Shown: positions 12,130-25,200 of the stretch, piece after piece
How positions within the stretch are numbered: the stretch's first letter is position 1
How the letters are laid out: each line of letters begins with the position of its first letter
NCBI GenBank assembly: GCA_009760855.2
Contig: WPIO01000062.1
Coordinates: 576,501-640,500 of the forward strand
DNA length: 64,000 nucleotides
DNA from: Cristatella mucedo
Lineage: Eukaryota > Bryozoa > Phylactolaemata > Cristatellidae
Reading direction: 5' to 3'
The notes under the pieces: model-generated
Database searches by the model: none
Seen by the model: only the letters and a program-made list of their open reading frames with translations
What the model was told of the DNA's origin: nothing
Position numbers and translations under genes: made by a program

Positions 12130-14425
12130 TGGGAGTTCAGGCTTCAGCTACACATGGAAATTGGAAAATTATCTCTCTCTTTTTGACATGGCACCCATCA
12201 TTGTTGTACTGTCATAATAGTACTGTAAATATTAAAAAACGGGCGTAATGTAAACGTGATGTCAGTGATTTTGATGGAGTAACTAACTAAACAACTTGGC
12301 TTATTATAGGAGTTGATCACGATGGCAACCCTTAAGTTAATCAGTGTATATCTGATTTAAGCAGAAGCGAACACGTGGAGTGTTCGAAAAACTTCAGCGA
12401 AGCTTTAACTTTAGTATTAAGTAATGCAAATAATGATTCTAAACTTTTAAGAATTCACACATGTCCGATCTTAAAAAGGAAAAAGCAAGAGGTACACCCA
12501 AGCCAGCCCCATACCGCGCCTGACTTGACAACCGGATTGCTTCTAGCCAGCTCTCCGTGACCTCTGACTCCGTGGCCTCTGACTCCGTGGCCTCTGACTC
12601 CGAGGCCTGTGACTGCTGCCGAGTTGGGCTGGCGGCTGCTGTTTTGTGGCCTGCGTAACCGATGGCGGCGACTATGCTAATTTTTACGAGACCCACCTCT
12701 TATGCAGTCGCTCCATTTTACATCATGGAATGAAAGCGCCTCAACGACCCAACGGATTGACGCTTGAAGCTTGACACTTGGCTAGATTCATTCGCTATTC
12801 AATTAGACCTTCGTTGAAGCAGGAGGGAAACTAGCGTATTCTACTTAGAGAAGAGAGCAGGGCATGAGGGATAGAAGCCCTTTCAGAAGGTTCCCGCCAC
12901 TCATAACTGACGGGTGAAGTGCCAGTGGTATTTAACTACGATTATTATAGCGCCTTGATTGACAGCACTTGGTGTGTGCGAGCGGCTACTGGACATAAGA
13001 AAATGCTAGCTACGCGCCGACGCGGTTTGCTGGCTATCAGAAGCAAGTCTAATTAGGCCTCGATTGACATTCGCATCATTACTTCTGCGTCTGTAGGCAT
13101 ACAATGGACGCTGACAGCTGCTGAAAAAGTCCTACTCTGCAGACTGAATATGGATTGCGTTGCAGCATCGCCTGCATGTGCAAGTTAGAATATAGGTCGA
13201 GAATGCGATGCGATGCGATGCATTCGATGCTGCAACCAAGGCAGAGCGCGCGCAAAAGCGCTCCAATCGCCATCAGACTTTGACACGTTCTGCCTTGAGC
13301 ACGCTGCCCAGCTGGCTTTTGATCTTATTTGCACACTTACTTTTTGATGAAGCTTTATTAACTCATCCGTTACCATAAGAAGCCTTCTGAATCCCGTTGT
13401 ATTCCAGCCACGGACCAGCACCAACTACGCTGCTTTCCGCAGCATGGACGCATACATTGTTACAGTCTGCCTTTTTCGCCTAGGTGTGTGCATGTCGAGA
13501 GTTTCTGGATACTGTTGCATCGAAGTCTCGGTCATGTCTAGCAATGTCTACGCTTGTCCGTGGCAGGGACTGAAAGGCTACAGTCTGCGCTTTCCTCTTA
13601 TTTCTACATGTGCCAAGAACTTCTACATTTGGTCTAACGTCTCTTGCAAATGACACGTTTGAGCATCAGTCACTGGCGTTAGCCCGCCGAGAAGCGCTCC
13701 TTTTGACGTTAACATTCTCAAAAGAAACCGAAAAGACCGGTAGAGAGAGGCAGACAGGATCCGCTCATGTCGGCAGGAGAGGTTGACGATAGCCAGAGCT
13801 GGCCTGAGTTATTCACGTGGGCGAGACCGAAGCGAACGAGCATGCTCGCTCCACTCCATTCACTAAGCTCTAGCCATGACCTTCGGAGTTCGTCGCATGG
13901 TAGCTGCTAGTAGCGAGATTCTAGCTAATTATCGCCAGTAACGGAGGAAGTAGCCGCCTATAGTGCACCCGTGACTATCTGCGATCCTTGCACGACGAAG
14001 TACTGGCGAGAAGTGACTTCGAGGGGAATCGCGACACCGTCCACACGACGCTAGGCAGCTCAACGAGATATGTGGTCGTTCCTGGGGGAATTTATTATTT
14101 GATCTATTTTTCTCTCTACACTAGCACTCTACGCTACTTGCATCGATTGGTGCCTCTTTCGTGGCCATCTTTGCTAGCGTTTGCCTTGCGACAGTTTGGA
14201 CAGTCAGGCGAGTAATGACTACTGCAGCTAGCCTAAAATTAATATAAAAAAAGACTACTAAAGACCCGACTGGGCGAAGTCGCGCCAGTTCCACGAGGAC
14301 CCACGATACGGAAGAGTCGACAATCCTGCATGCAGGGGAGCATGGCTGCTTACGCCTCCCCCGCCTCCTAGGCATGCACATCGCTGAAATCAATTAGAAA
14401 GGGTCATCGGTAGCGGTTAAAAAAT
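12130..14425. other. Intergenic, no gene seen
   Basis: Holds only the 15-bp repeat at 12555-12613. No conserved frame recognised on either strand. Confidence 0.4.
12555..12613. repeat. 15-bp tandem repeat
   Basis: About four copies of ctccgtggcctctga; on the minus strand it reads as repeated SEATE pentapeptides, an artefact of the unit length. Confidence 0.9.
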
Positions 14426-14427
14426 AC

Positions 14428-14594
14428 TAGCTGATTTAACAGCCTCTTTTGTATAGACGCAGATGAGCCTTAAAGGCTATCACCACCACTTACAGTGGCT
14501 AAAGGGATCGCTCACAATAGGATTGGAACCCACGACCGCGGGACCGAGGTCGTGAAAAGCAACCACTTTACCTAATGTGCCATCACGGCTCGCC
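14428..14594 (-). mobile_element. SINE-A copy
   Basis: Reverse copy with gccgtgatggcacattagg head, cgacctcggtcccgcggtcg arm, diverged B box (gggttccaatcc) and the usual tail. Confidence 0.85.
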
Positions 14595-14654
14595 ATTCCC
14601 GTCCTCGACATTAATTGAATAATGTCATTTGGCGTGAAAATGTTCAATCTCTGG

Positions 14655-14669
14655 CAGAGACAGAGACAG

Positions 14670-14722
<53 letters not shown>

Positions 14723-14812
14723 GAGAGAGTGAGACAGACAGACAGAGAGGCAGACAGACAGAGAAAGAGACAGAGAGACAGAGACAGAGAGAGAGACAGA
14801 CAGACAGAGAGG
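14655..14812. repeat. (GA)n / (GACA)n microsatellite
   Basis: A pure GA core at about 14674-14712 and mixed GACAGA units after it. Confidence 0.95.
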
Positions 14813-14819
14813 GAGACTA

Positions 14820-15780
14820 CCAGGTGGACAGACAGACAAACAGCGTACTTTTCAGAGTAAAGTCAGCAACTTTAGCAGTATGCCAATATTTCGCGGCGGC
14901 TTGCAACAACGAATTTGTGACTTTTCATGGACCATCTTGACGAAGCAAGCTAGAGTACAGTGCTAAAAAATGGCACGCCTAAGCGGGTGCGTATAAACCA
15001 AGTTGTGGTGTAGGCTTGCCCGGCAGGACGAAGAAGATCGTAGACTTTAGATGACGCCCAGTAAATGTATAGCACGCATAACCGTGAAAGAGAGAGGACG
15101 ACACGCCTCCTTAACGAGGGAAGTGAAAGTGGCAAGAGCGAGCCGACCACGCGCTGCACTGAAAGCGCTTTGGATCGCAATCAGAGTACGGGCAGAGAGA
15201 ACGGAGTGTCCTTCAGTCAGTCAGTCAGCGGCGGCAGAGGCCAGCGACGAGCTTTGTCAAAGCGCACCGTACAGTCGCTGCAGTAGGTCGCTGCTCACCA
15301 CGAGAATGTGTATAGCGGCCTCGAGTTATGTTTCGCAAAACAATAGTGCAAGCGACGGGTGCTAGATCTCGCCGCCGCGTGACCAATAGAACCGGCAGAA
15401 CCAGTGCCTCGGAGTGCAGCCAAAAATAGTGAGTGCAGCCTCCATGCGAATGCACAAACGTAGACGCAGACGTTAACCGAATGCAGGTTCAATCATCATT
15501 GCCCGCACCCCCAGGATTCAGTCCGCATGCCAGTGTAATCAGAGTCGCTGGCTGTCATCTACTCACTTCGCTAACTGCATGACAAGTGGGAGCCTCTGCT
15601 CTATTCAGAGATTAGCCATTTTTTGAAAAATTCTTTGTTATCTTGGCCTACACAATATAGAATATACAATCTAGCCCAACAGAATCGTACACAACGACTG
15701 CAAAACCTATACGATTTATAAACCCCGGTAGGTGCCAAAAATCAGGGGCGACTTAGCGGTGGTCGCATTTCACTACGTAC
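14820..15780. other. Intergenic, no gene seen
   Basis: No conserved frame; a short cagtcagtcagtcagc run near 15214-15229. Confidence 0.4.
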
Positions 15781-15782
15781 GC

Positions 15783-15945
15783 GTGGGTCTTTGCTCGGGG
15801 GTAAGGTACTCGCTCTTTACGATCAGGGGCATGGGTTCCTGTCTTGCAGTGGGCCATCCTTAATTATCGACTGCAAGCAGTGGCGATAGCCGGTAAGGCT
15901 CTGCTGCCACTAACTATATAAATGAGGCTTCTAGATCAGCTAACC
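15783..15945 (+). mobile_element. SINE-A copy, diverged
   Basis: Head ggggtaaggtactcgctctt, B-box-like atgggttcctgt, body gcaagcagtggcgatagccg, end tagatcagcta. Confidence 0.7.
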
Positions 15946-16256
15946 TATTTTAAGTCTCAAAAAGTACCCATGGAGTAGGCAAGGGACTCCCGACAAATGA
16001 GCCGAAGCGGTGGGCGGCGGGCGGAAGTGAAAAGATTGACGGTACTGCGCCTGTCAGCAGCAAGCGTTTCGCGACTTCGATGGCCGCATTCACGCAGGCG
16101 CGCGCGCCGCTCCGGGCACGGACACAGACTGCGGCGCTGCCGGCTCGCTCTCGGACCGCCTCTTGCATGGATTGTCGTCGTGTAGCTCCGATGCCGCCAG
16201 TGACGCCGGGCGCTGACGCGAAAGGCGGCGGCGGCGGCAGCAACAGAGACATAAAG

Positions 16257-16267
16257 GAGAGACATAA

Positions 16268-16325
<58 letters not shown>
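16257..16325. repeat. (GA)n microsatellite
   Basis: About 45 bases of pure GA with variant edges. It breaks a GC-rich stretch whose overlapping long frames have no recognisable product. Confidence 0.95.
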
Positions 16326-16326
<1 letters not shown>

Positions 16327-16329
16327 AGG

Positions 16330-17475
16330 CAGGAGAGGCGTAAAGCGAGAAAAGCTGTCGGTGCACGCCGAGCGGCTATAAAATCGCCGGCAAGCCCGCG
16401 GTGAGTGGTGGGGGGGCGTAGTGAGAGCGAGGTAAGTATACACGGCCCGTTCGTCCTCGGTCGTCCTTCTGTCCTGCTTCCGTCTACTGCGCGTGAGCGC
16501 CACCGAGGACTAGGGACGGTTCCCGCGAGGTAGGCAAACGGCCGAAGCCGCCTGGAGGTGCCACTTGTTGTCCAAGATGAAAGGAGGCTGAAAGTGAACA
16601 AGCGACCTGTGTTCAAACGACCTGTCGGAGGTACCGTCTAGGGCACGTCATATGAATCGCTTCGTAAAAAATGCTAGATGTTGCGGCAGACGAGCTCATC
16701 GACACTTGCTGTGAGACGCCTATTTGTGAAGCATAGTGAGTTCAGAGTGTAGGATACAGCTGCTGAGACCGCGGGCGTGGATTGGCATCGAGCTTAACAT
16801 GGCCGGTAAATTGTTGACAAAGCGGACAGATTCCATGCAGCGGTGCCGAAAATCTCGGCAATTGCGTGAGGATCAATTATAAAAGGATATTATGGAATAT
16901 AATTGAATCCACAAGCCGAGAGCGCGGTTTATCTTAGTTGCTTCATAGATTTCTTTCTTGTGAATGCTTCGTTACAATCCAATGCAATTGCTAGGCACTG
17001 CGTTATTCATCGTTGGCATCGTACACCAGCTGAAATTGTGGGCACGGACAACTGTAATAGATGTCTCGCAATGCTGAGATGCTGCTTAAATTTCCGCCTA
17101 AATGTATAGGCTAATTGATGCGGATACGTGTATTTAGACAGTATCAACTACATTGAGCTGATTGTATTGATGAAGTTACTCTGCTACTGACATGCGCTTT
17201 ACCTCGTGGGCCTCGAGCATCTAAAGTGTCAAAAATTAGAACTTGTGCAAAAGCAGCTCCCTCTGCAGTTCTCAAGCGGACGATAGACTTGGCGGTTTCG
17301 CTATGGGATGAAGAATTATTGCTTTTTGTTTTTTTCTCGAAGATTAGTAGTAGGTACTGCTGTTTGTTCAGGATAATACAATAGGGACCTGCTGAACTCT
17401 GAAACTAAACGCTAAACCATCTCCCGTGAAGTCAGTAAAAGACTAAACTTACTCCACTAGCACCATGTTAGCTCT
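16330..17475. other. Intergenic, no gene seen
   Basis: GC-rich up to about 16640, AT-rich after. No conserved frame recognised. Confidence 0.4.
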
Positions 17476-17477
17476 TT

Positions 17478-17630
17478 GATTATGACCAAAGTGTAAGTTG
17501 CTTGCACTTTACGACTCAGGTCATGGATACGAGTCCTGCAGCAGGCAATTCCTTAATGCCCAGTGCAAGCGGGAGCGATAACCGCCAAGTATGATCTCTA
17601 CCGATGCATCCGTCGGTCTGATAAAACGTC
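17478..17630 (+). mobile_element. SINE-A copy, old
   Basis: B-box-like ggatacgagtcctgc and body words (gcaggcaattcctta, gcaagcgggagcgataaccg). Strongly diverged. Confidence 0.5.
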
Positions 17631-17639
17631 TGACTTGCA

Positions 17640-18655
17640 TTTTACTTTCACTTTTATCATCTAGAAAGGTTTCCTGAAGCTCCAAGATAGGGAAATAGTG
17701 TGATTTGGTTTATACAAAGTCGGACAGCCTCATCTTTCAATCAGATCATCGATCGTCTAGCACCCTTTCGTAAAAATCTCAAACCGGACAAGAATCTCTA
17801 AGAGAAAAAAGAAAATTTTCGCAAAACTTGACTTCGAAGCATCGGAGAAAATATTTTTTTAGTGCGCGATGAAGGAAGCCATGTCAGGTTTTTAAGTAAT
17901 GTGGATAGAGAAGTTCGAAACTAATACTTCGCCTACTCCTTGGCAAAAGCGATATTTCCGTCACACCTGTCTCCGAAGCGTCATCGCAACCCGGACCTTT
18001 TTATTCATTATTCGCTAATTTATTGTTCAGATAATTCACATTTTGATCGTTTAATTCATTTCGGAGAAAGTAAACTAATGGCGCATATAGACCGCGCTCT
18101 GTTAACTCCTGGCGGTACCGAATTAGTCGGAGCTACAGAGCACCGACATAGCCTTCTGGAAATACCTGCCAAAAGACTTGACAGCCTAGTGTATATTTTC
18201 TGTTATGCTTGAGGCACGAAGCATTAATCTTGTAAATAAAATTATGGGGAAATACTTAGATGTCCATCACTCATTTGCTTTGGAATTATGAATCATTTAA
18301 CCCAGGAATCAGCTCATTAATTTTATTTGAAGTTCCGCAAATTAACGATTTTGAAAAAAATTAAACTTAAGGAATCACGCTTTGTCGGGAAATAATTAAA
18401 CTAAAATTAGCCTAGATACAACGTATGGCATATGCAATGTTTCCAATATATGGCAATTAAGATTTTTCCTTTGAGATTGCCTAAGCATTTGGTAAGTCGT
18501 TGAGCCGCTTGTTACTCTCTTTCTCACATTGAATGTAAGCTTAGCGCTGAGAGGTTAGCAGAGTTTTGGGACGCGGTAGTGAAACTGAATGCCACCTGCT
18601 GTCCTTGATGCTGCTCTCACTGCATTAATGGAGTCTTCCTTTGGCAAGAGCAGAC
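17640..18655. other. Intergenic, no gene seen
   Basis: AT-rich; no conserved frame or named repeat recognised upstream of the CA10-like gene. Confidence 0.4.
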
Positions 18656-18659
18656 GACT

Positions 18660-19202
18660 CTTTAGACTTCCATAGAGCTAGCCATCTGCCAAAACGAGCT
18701 AGATAAGCGAGCTAGTAGCATCCACGGTCGGACGTGGACACGTGGCAGAACAACCGCCTGCGGCTGCGTTCGGGGACCGGGTGCTAGCGAGGTGCATGCG
18801 CTAGGCACTGCGCTGACGCCCAAAGTTCCCGGGCGGCGCGTGCAAATGAAAGCTAATCCATAAAGTCGCGCGCTATCCCGTGCGCACGGTCCGAGTGTGC
18901 TCTTCGAATTACCAATTAAGATGTTTGAGCTTTGAATTAACTCCGCGTTCCAATCGAAGATAATTAAATAGCCGAGGCTGACGACGACGCCGCTCTGCGC
19001 GTCGACAAGGCGATCGTCTGACCGAACTAGCTGAGGGCGGTGGCCTATCGATTTCGCTTGCAGATGGTAGAGGGCGCGACGACGTCGACTGCGTGCGCTC
19101 GCCGTACGACCGTCCGACCGGACCGACAGACCGACCGACCGACCGACCGACGGACGGGTGCGCGACACTCGGTCGCTCGGCAGTGGACGCGTCGCCGCGA
19201 CG
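18660..19202 (+). promoter_or_regulatory. GC-rich leader/promoter region of the CA10-like gene
   Basis: The 540 bases before the start codon are GC- and CpG-rich compared with the AT-rich flanks and contain a CCGA tetranucleotide run at 19109-19155. No TATA box is evident. The position fits a CpG-type promoter and 5' leader; the transcription start is not defined. Confidence 0.4.
19109..19155. repeat. (CCGA)n microsatellite
   Basis: Imperfect tandem ccga/gacc units, about ten copies, in the presumed 5' leader of the CA10-like gene. Confidence 0.85.
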
Positions 19203-19233
19203 ATGAGCGGCCTACTTGGGCTCATCTTTCTCG
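19203..19233 (+). CDS. CA10: CA10-like exon 1: start codon and signal peptide
   Basis: Encodes MSGLLGLIFL and one base of the next codon, then donor gtgagtg. The hydrophobic run is a typical signal-peptide core. It sits at the end of a GC-rich leader. The exon is short, so it rests on the phase match to exon 2 and on its position. Confidence 0.7.
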
Positions 19234-22200
19234 GTGAGTGCAGCTGCAGCCGCGACCAGGCTGCTCGCGGCTGCAGCTGCGCGTAGGCGTGTAGCTCGCG
19301 GCGGCGGCGGCGCGCGCATCGCGCTCGCTCGGAGACGGACGGCGCGGCTCAGTCGAGCGGACGAGCGTGGTCTGAGAGCTCTGCCGGTCTGAGAGCTCTG
19401 TCGGTCTGAGAGCTCTGCCGGTTGGAGAGCTCTGTCGGTCGGAGAGCTCTGCTGGTCTGAGAGCTCTGTCGGTCGGAGAGCTCTGTCGGTCGGAGAGCTC
19501 TGTCGGTCTGAGAGCTCTGTCGGTCTGAGAGCTCTGTCGGTCTGAGAGCTCTGCCGGCTCTGTCTCGCCACGGCGGTACTCGCCGCTCTCCGTTGAAGGC
19601 TCGGGCTTCTTGAGCGGCACTCTGAGCCAACAGTTGTCCTGGGACATCTGGTGGTCATACGACGGAGTGTCAGGCAAGTTCGGCGAAACTCGCGGGCGGG
19701 CGGGCGGGAGGGGGCGCGCCGCCCGCCCGCTGCAAAGGGGGGCAAAGCCAAAGCGGTTGCCGCTTCAAGTTCGAGGCCGCCCGCTCTGCGCTTGAACGGC
19801 ACCGAGAAGTAGTTCAGACTGGCTAATTGCTGCTCCGAGGAAGACGTCTTCGCAGCTTCGCTAATCCCACTCGGGCCGACTCTCAAGCCGCTCGGCTTGC
19901 ACCTGGTGGCCCGTTTGTCGCCGGAGGAGAACTAATTAGACGAGGTTTAGTTGTTCGGTTTACACTTTGTCACGGTCCATCGAAATTAGTCGTCAGCAGT
20001 TCTGCGACTGCTATTAGCGCCTTTCATTCCATCTCAGCGCGGCATCGCTCGAACATCTGAATATTCCTTGCCGCACGCTCGGCAGTAGTCTCGGTGTAAA
20101 AATACGGCTGTCTACTCGAGACGCATACACGTAGCAGAACTCAGTTATTCCCGCTTGACCGCCGGACGTTTTTTCCCTGTCACACACCTATTCTTTATTC
20201 GACACATCAGAGCTCGTTTCCTGCATAGAAAATCTGTGACGTCGGCTACGCTATCTTCACTTTCAGCGCCTTGATGGCAGCTACCACGCAATGCAAACCG
20301 GTTACTCATTTCTCATCGCGAGAGCCACAAAACCATTTCACCGACTGACGCTTCGCGCTCGCCAGAGCACTTCCGGCTTGAAACTTCACTCGACTGCTGC
20401 TGCTGCTTAAGCCGAGTTTTCGAAGTCCGTCTTGCTTCTGACCCACTTCCGTTCCGCTCCGGTTTTCATTCTTGCAGGCTGTCTACACAGTCTGCTTTTC
20501 TTCCTTTCGTTTTGCCTCCTGCCAGCTCCTACCCCCACCCCGCCCCGCCCCTCAAGATTGGTCATGGGAAAATAGCCTATCTATCTTAAGGAAGCGGCTC
20601 TCCGCGATGCATTTTGTAGTGAATTGACACATTCCGCGATCGCGTTTTTTCCCCACCGCCTCGTGATCTGATTCCTGTATAAACAGCTCACAGTGTTCGC
20701 ATAAACGCAAGAATTTGATCGACGGTTTGGAAAGACACGACCGACTGCGATAGATAAGATTGGCTTACAAGAGCTGCGTTTACGGCATTTTCTTTTCGTT
20801 TAATCATTCGACCGTTGGTGCTTGACGACTAGACGAGATTACGCAGGCGTTTGCAGATGCTAAATTTCTGTATTTGCAGTTGTCTCATTAATGCAGTGCG
20901 TGTTGTGTTTACCAATACCTCATACGAACCTCAAATCCTTTGGAGACCGTACATTTAGTTCATATGCTCCAAAGCCTGGAACTCGCTCCCGACTTGCGTC
21001 GCAACATCCCCTGAATTGACCGCATTTAAAAAGAAATTAAAAACACGCCTATTTAGGACAGCATTTAGTGGGTACCTTTGATTCGTCCTTTATGTGCTTA
21101 TGCGTGCTGTGCTGACACTGTGCATACTGCCACCAACCACACTTGCATGCTGACCCTGTGCATGTCACTCCTAACCATGTTATTTATGATGTTCCACAAG
21201 CATGATATTACTCACCATTCAATCGGGTTTCCCTTTCAGTCAATTTAAAGCGCCTAGAAAAAGATTGAGTTCTCCGAGGGCACTTTATCCAGTGAATCAT
21301 TATTATTATTACTATTCTGACGCCCGGGTTGGTATCTTTTTATCCGCTCGAGCGCGTCCGAGTATCCCTAGCAAATGTCACATGAGCGAGTACATATTTT
21401 CCAGGACCGGATTTTTGGGGAATCGTCCGGCCTGAGTGGGCCCTGTGCACAAAAGGACGTCGGCAGTCACCAGTGAACATAAACCCGTCACAGTTGCTCT
21501 ACGATCCTACCCTGAAGCATGCCGCCATTGACCGCCATAAGGTACAGAGCCCTGCAGGCGGCGCTCTGCAAAGACGTGGATGGTGAGCTCGGATCGCCCG
21601 GTCGCACTGCGTTGCCAGGCCAGTGTTGATATCGCTCGCCGATACTAAACGTCCTTTATGGTGCAGCGTTAAACGTACGCGGTTAGTTAAACAATGATGG
21701 CTATTGTGACTACAGGAAACAAATTTTCTCAAGCGGTTGGTTTTCCGCGAGTTGTGGATCACTTAACCAGCAGAAAACTTTAAAACTCATTTATGCACAA
21801 GGAAATTATGTGCTGTTGCTATTTTTTAATCTGTCACTATGCCAGTGGCTATGTTGCAAGGAATAGTAAGTTGTTCTTCTTTGAAGCTGTCTTAGTAGCA
21901 CCTACATTGCACAAAACCTTGATAAGTAATTTCCACTCATCATCATTTAGAGATAATATCTCCGCATTTGACACTGCTACTGCGAGTGTATAGCCATATA
22001 TCAGGAGTGTTGAGTCTCTCTGTAGGTTCTGCTGGATTTTTTGACTGTTCTGTTCGATATCATTGATCACCAAGTCCTTCTTTAACACCTTGCATCTCGC
22101 TCGTCAGTATCCAGTATAGCACTGTAGCGGCCTACATCATATATACGGGCTTTTATTTGTATAAAAATGATACACAGTTGCACCCGTACACTGATCCCTC

Positions 22201-25200
22201 GCTGCCTTCCAGCACGTCAACGCCTCTCAAAACTGCGTCCTTTACAAGCTTATATAAAATGGATCGGAAGAAAGTAAGTATTCTGAGGGCTCTATCGAAA
22301 TGCGTTATTGTTAACTCCTTTGCAGTATTTATTGCTGAAATTCGCACGTGGATGATAGCAAAACTTCTCAAGTTGAATGGCGATAAAACCAACTTACTAT
22401 TAACGGGTAAACCTAGTGATAGTTGGAAATTGAAAAGCATAACCCTCAAAAATGGGCTCAGCCAGCATATATCATCGAGCATCTGCTGGAAATATGCGGG
22501 TCCTTTAACAAAAATGCTTTTCAAAAGATGACCGTATCAGTTCCGCTGTCAAGTATAGCTAATGCCGGCTACACTGAATTTAAAAATTAAGTCGGTCTAG
22601 CTTAGGAAATAATATCACAGCTGGTGCGTGCGTTAGAGATATCCCGTGTACTATACTTATATAACTCTGAGCCGTGATGGCACACAAGGTAAGGCGGTTG
22701 CTTTCATGACCTCGGTCCCGAGGTCGTGGGTTTGATTCCTGCGGTGGGCGATTCTTTATCGCCACTGCAAGCGGTGGTGATAGCCGTAAAGGCTCTTCTG
22801 TCGCTATACAAAAAGAGGCTGCTTGTTTTCTAGGATTGTTTTATAACTCTGTACTTGCAGGTTTTTCTGGCTGCGCTATTAGACGCTAAAACTCGGTTTC
22901 AAACTTTGCAGCGAGGTTTGTATGCTGCAAACGTGCAAATTGTAAAATTATGCCATTTATTACATCATCGAAATTTTACATCATCGAAATTACATCATCG
23001 AAATGCACTATTTCTCCATTATTCAGCAGAGCGACTTCAAGGTTTGGCTACTCGCTTTTATAGGCCCTCATTCCCTTGCTCTGACCTAACTAACTGAACT
23101 CGTTTTCAATCGGGTCATCGTACCAGCCGCTCTTACGACAAACCGTTTAGCTCTGCTTTGAAACAATCTTAAGGATTGTGCCTTTAGTTCATAATGCCTG
23201 GAATTTACTTCTGCCTGACGTTATTACGAACGTGGTGTGCGGCTCTTACGTTCAGAAGTTACGTGTCAAACGAAGCGCTCGTAACGGTGATAGTCTCAGC
23301 CGACGCACGACGAATATTGGTGACGCCCGAGCCTTGTATAGCGCCTAGTGACTTTTAGGCAAGGCACCAATACGCGCGCAAGTAGTAGCCGACAGTAGCG
23401 GAACACAGAAGCTACGAAGAACACAAGTATGTTAACATAAAAAGTCTATATCCATAACGTAGACAAGTCTATTTGCAACAACACAACTACCGCAACGTAC
23501 ACCAACTGCTCCGTGGCCTAGAGTTCAAATCTGCTTAAATGCCTATGCCAACTCCGAAAACTCAGCTGACTGCCTATTTCACAATGGCAGATTTTTATGC
23601 GAAACGGAATACTATCCAGAACAAATTTTTATCGATTTATTATAGTTTAGATATATTAGTTTCGTATATCGGCGGGACATATATGCTATGAGCAGCTCAC
23701 TACCCGGGGACTCGCTTCTCTGAGTCACAGTAGTTCGGGAAGACAACGCTGTGCCATCTTGACGGAAGTATTCCATCTTGCGGCGTCACGGACTTTCCTG
23801 CTCTAATTAGTAGAGATAAAACTAAATTTATGTCAGTCTTTTCCACCGGGAAAAGATAACCTTCACTTGTGATGAAATCCTCAAGAAATCCAACTCCAAC
23901 TGCTAAAATGTTTTTTTTTATGGTTGAGAGGATCAATAAAAATCTGCTATTTATGTTTTTTGGAATTATTCATCCATTTAGTCTCACCTTAAATACATAG
24001 AACGCGAGACATAATTTCAACCGAAAGACTCTCTGTCAGAAAACGCTCAGATTTCAAAGTCTGCCCCGTTGTATGAGGCATTATATAAAGCTGGAGGAAG
24101 CGACTGAGCGGAATAGCACGAGTGAGAATACGTTAAAGCTTGTAGCGTGAGAGAAACAAGACAAGAATTTTCACGAATTTAAATGATATCCTATTTTAAA
24201 GATTCGCGCATTCTTATCCTATGAAGTGGAGTTGTATGATAAAACCGTTCTAGTCGATCTGAAGGTCATCAGTAGCGAAGCCAAACGAGATATCAGCGAG
24301 CCTTGCGTGCATCTACAGCCCCATTCCAAATTCACATCTGCTCCGCGAAGCTCCAATCAAGGTTAATGATTCCAATAACTTTCGTAGAAAATTTAGAGGG
24401 TGCGGTGCGATGAAATTGCAGGCTTCTCATCGCGCCAGTCTTCAAAGAGCTGCGCGTCTTTATTTTTAGGTCGCTGCGGAAATGGTGAATACCGGGCAAG
24501 ACATTACAATTCTGGTAGACGATAAAGACTCTCCCGTGTTCCTCACAGACGGAGGCCTATCTTACAAGTATACCGTGAGCAAGATCCAGCTGCACTTTGG
24601 AGCAGTGAGCGGTCGCGGCTCAGAGCACACAGTGGACGGCCAGGCGTTTCCAGCCGAGGTGTGCATGCAGCTATGCAGCTATGCGGATCTGACAGCTCCT
24701 CTCCTAGTAACTGCCCCTCGGTTTACCTGCAGAATTATAAGTCAACAGCCAGCAAGCAGTATGAACGCCAAGGTTTTATCTCATGCTAAGAAATTCATCT
24801 TAAAAAATAGATTATCAGCTTAGACCGCCGGCGTTTTCAACACGCGCTCATTGCTGCGTTAGAAGATGTCTCAAGCAGCAGCGCTTACTCGGCGTGCGCA
24901 GCAAGTAACGTCACTCGCGCGCGCGAGTCTTTGTAGGTGACACGATTTGCTTCTTCTACTCGGCCATACGCTCTGCGGGCAGCTGTTTGTGCGCTCGAAT
25001 GCTAATCGATCTGCCGTTTGCATCTAAGTCTCTGAACTGTGCTTTAGGAGTTACTAACTTAATGGCATCCGAGGGTTTAATGTATGTTACTCAACTCATC
25101 ATAAAACAGATTCTTAGCTTGCACAGTCAGAACTTTATAACAACCGCGCATCAGGCGATATCTCAAGCAGCTTCCGGGGTTGGCGTGGCTCGTCCGTTTG

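Noticed and set aside
14480-14860. Arg-Glu-rich and Ser-Leu-rich frames
   Set aside because: Translation of the GA/GACA microsatellite joined to SINE-A.
15957-16616. Minus-strand frames up to 219 codons with Ser-Leu runs
   Set aside because: The Ser-Leu runs are the GA microsatellite read in reverse, and the rest is GC-rich with three overlapping open frames. No domain recognised.
18662-19225. 187-codon minus frame over the CA10-like leader
   Set aside because: GC-rich shadow frame with no family resemblance, and it overlaps the inferred promoter and exon 1.
19212-19886. Long minus-strand frames (224, 151 and 93 codons) over the CA10-like exon 1-2 region
   Set aside because: They are produced by the 17-bp minisatellite, which keeps all frames open, and by high GC. 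The real exons are on the + strand.
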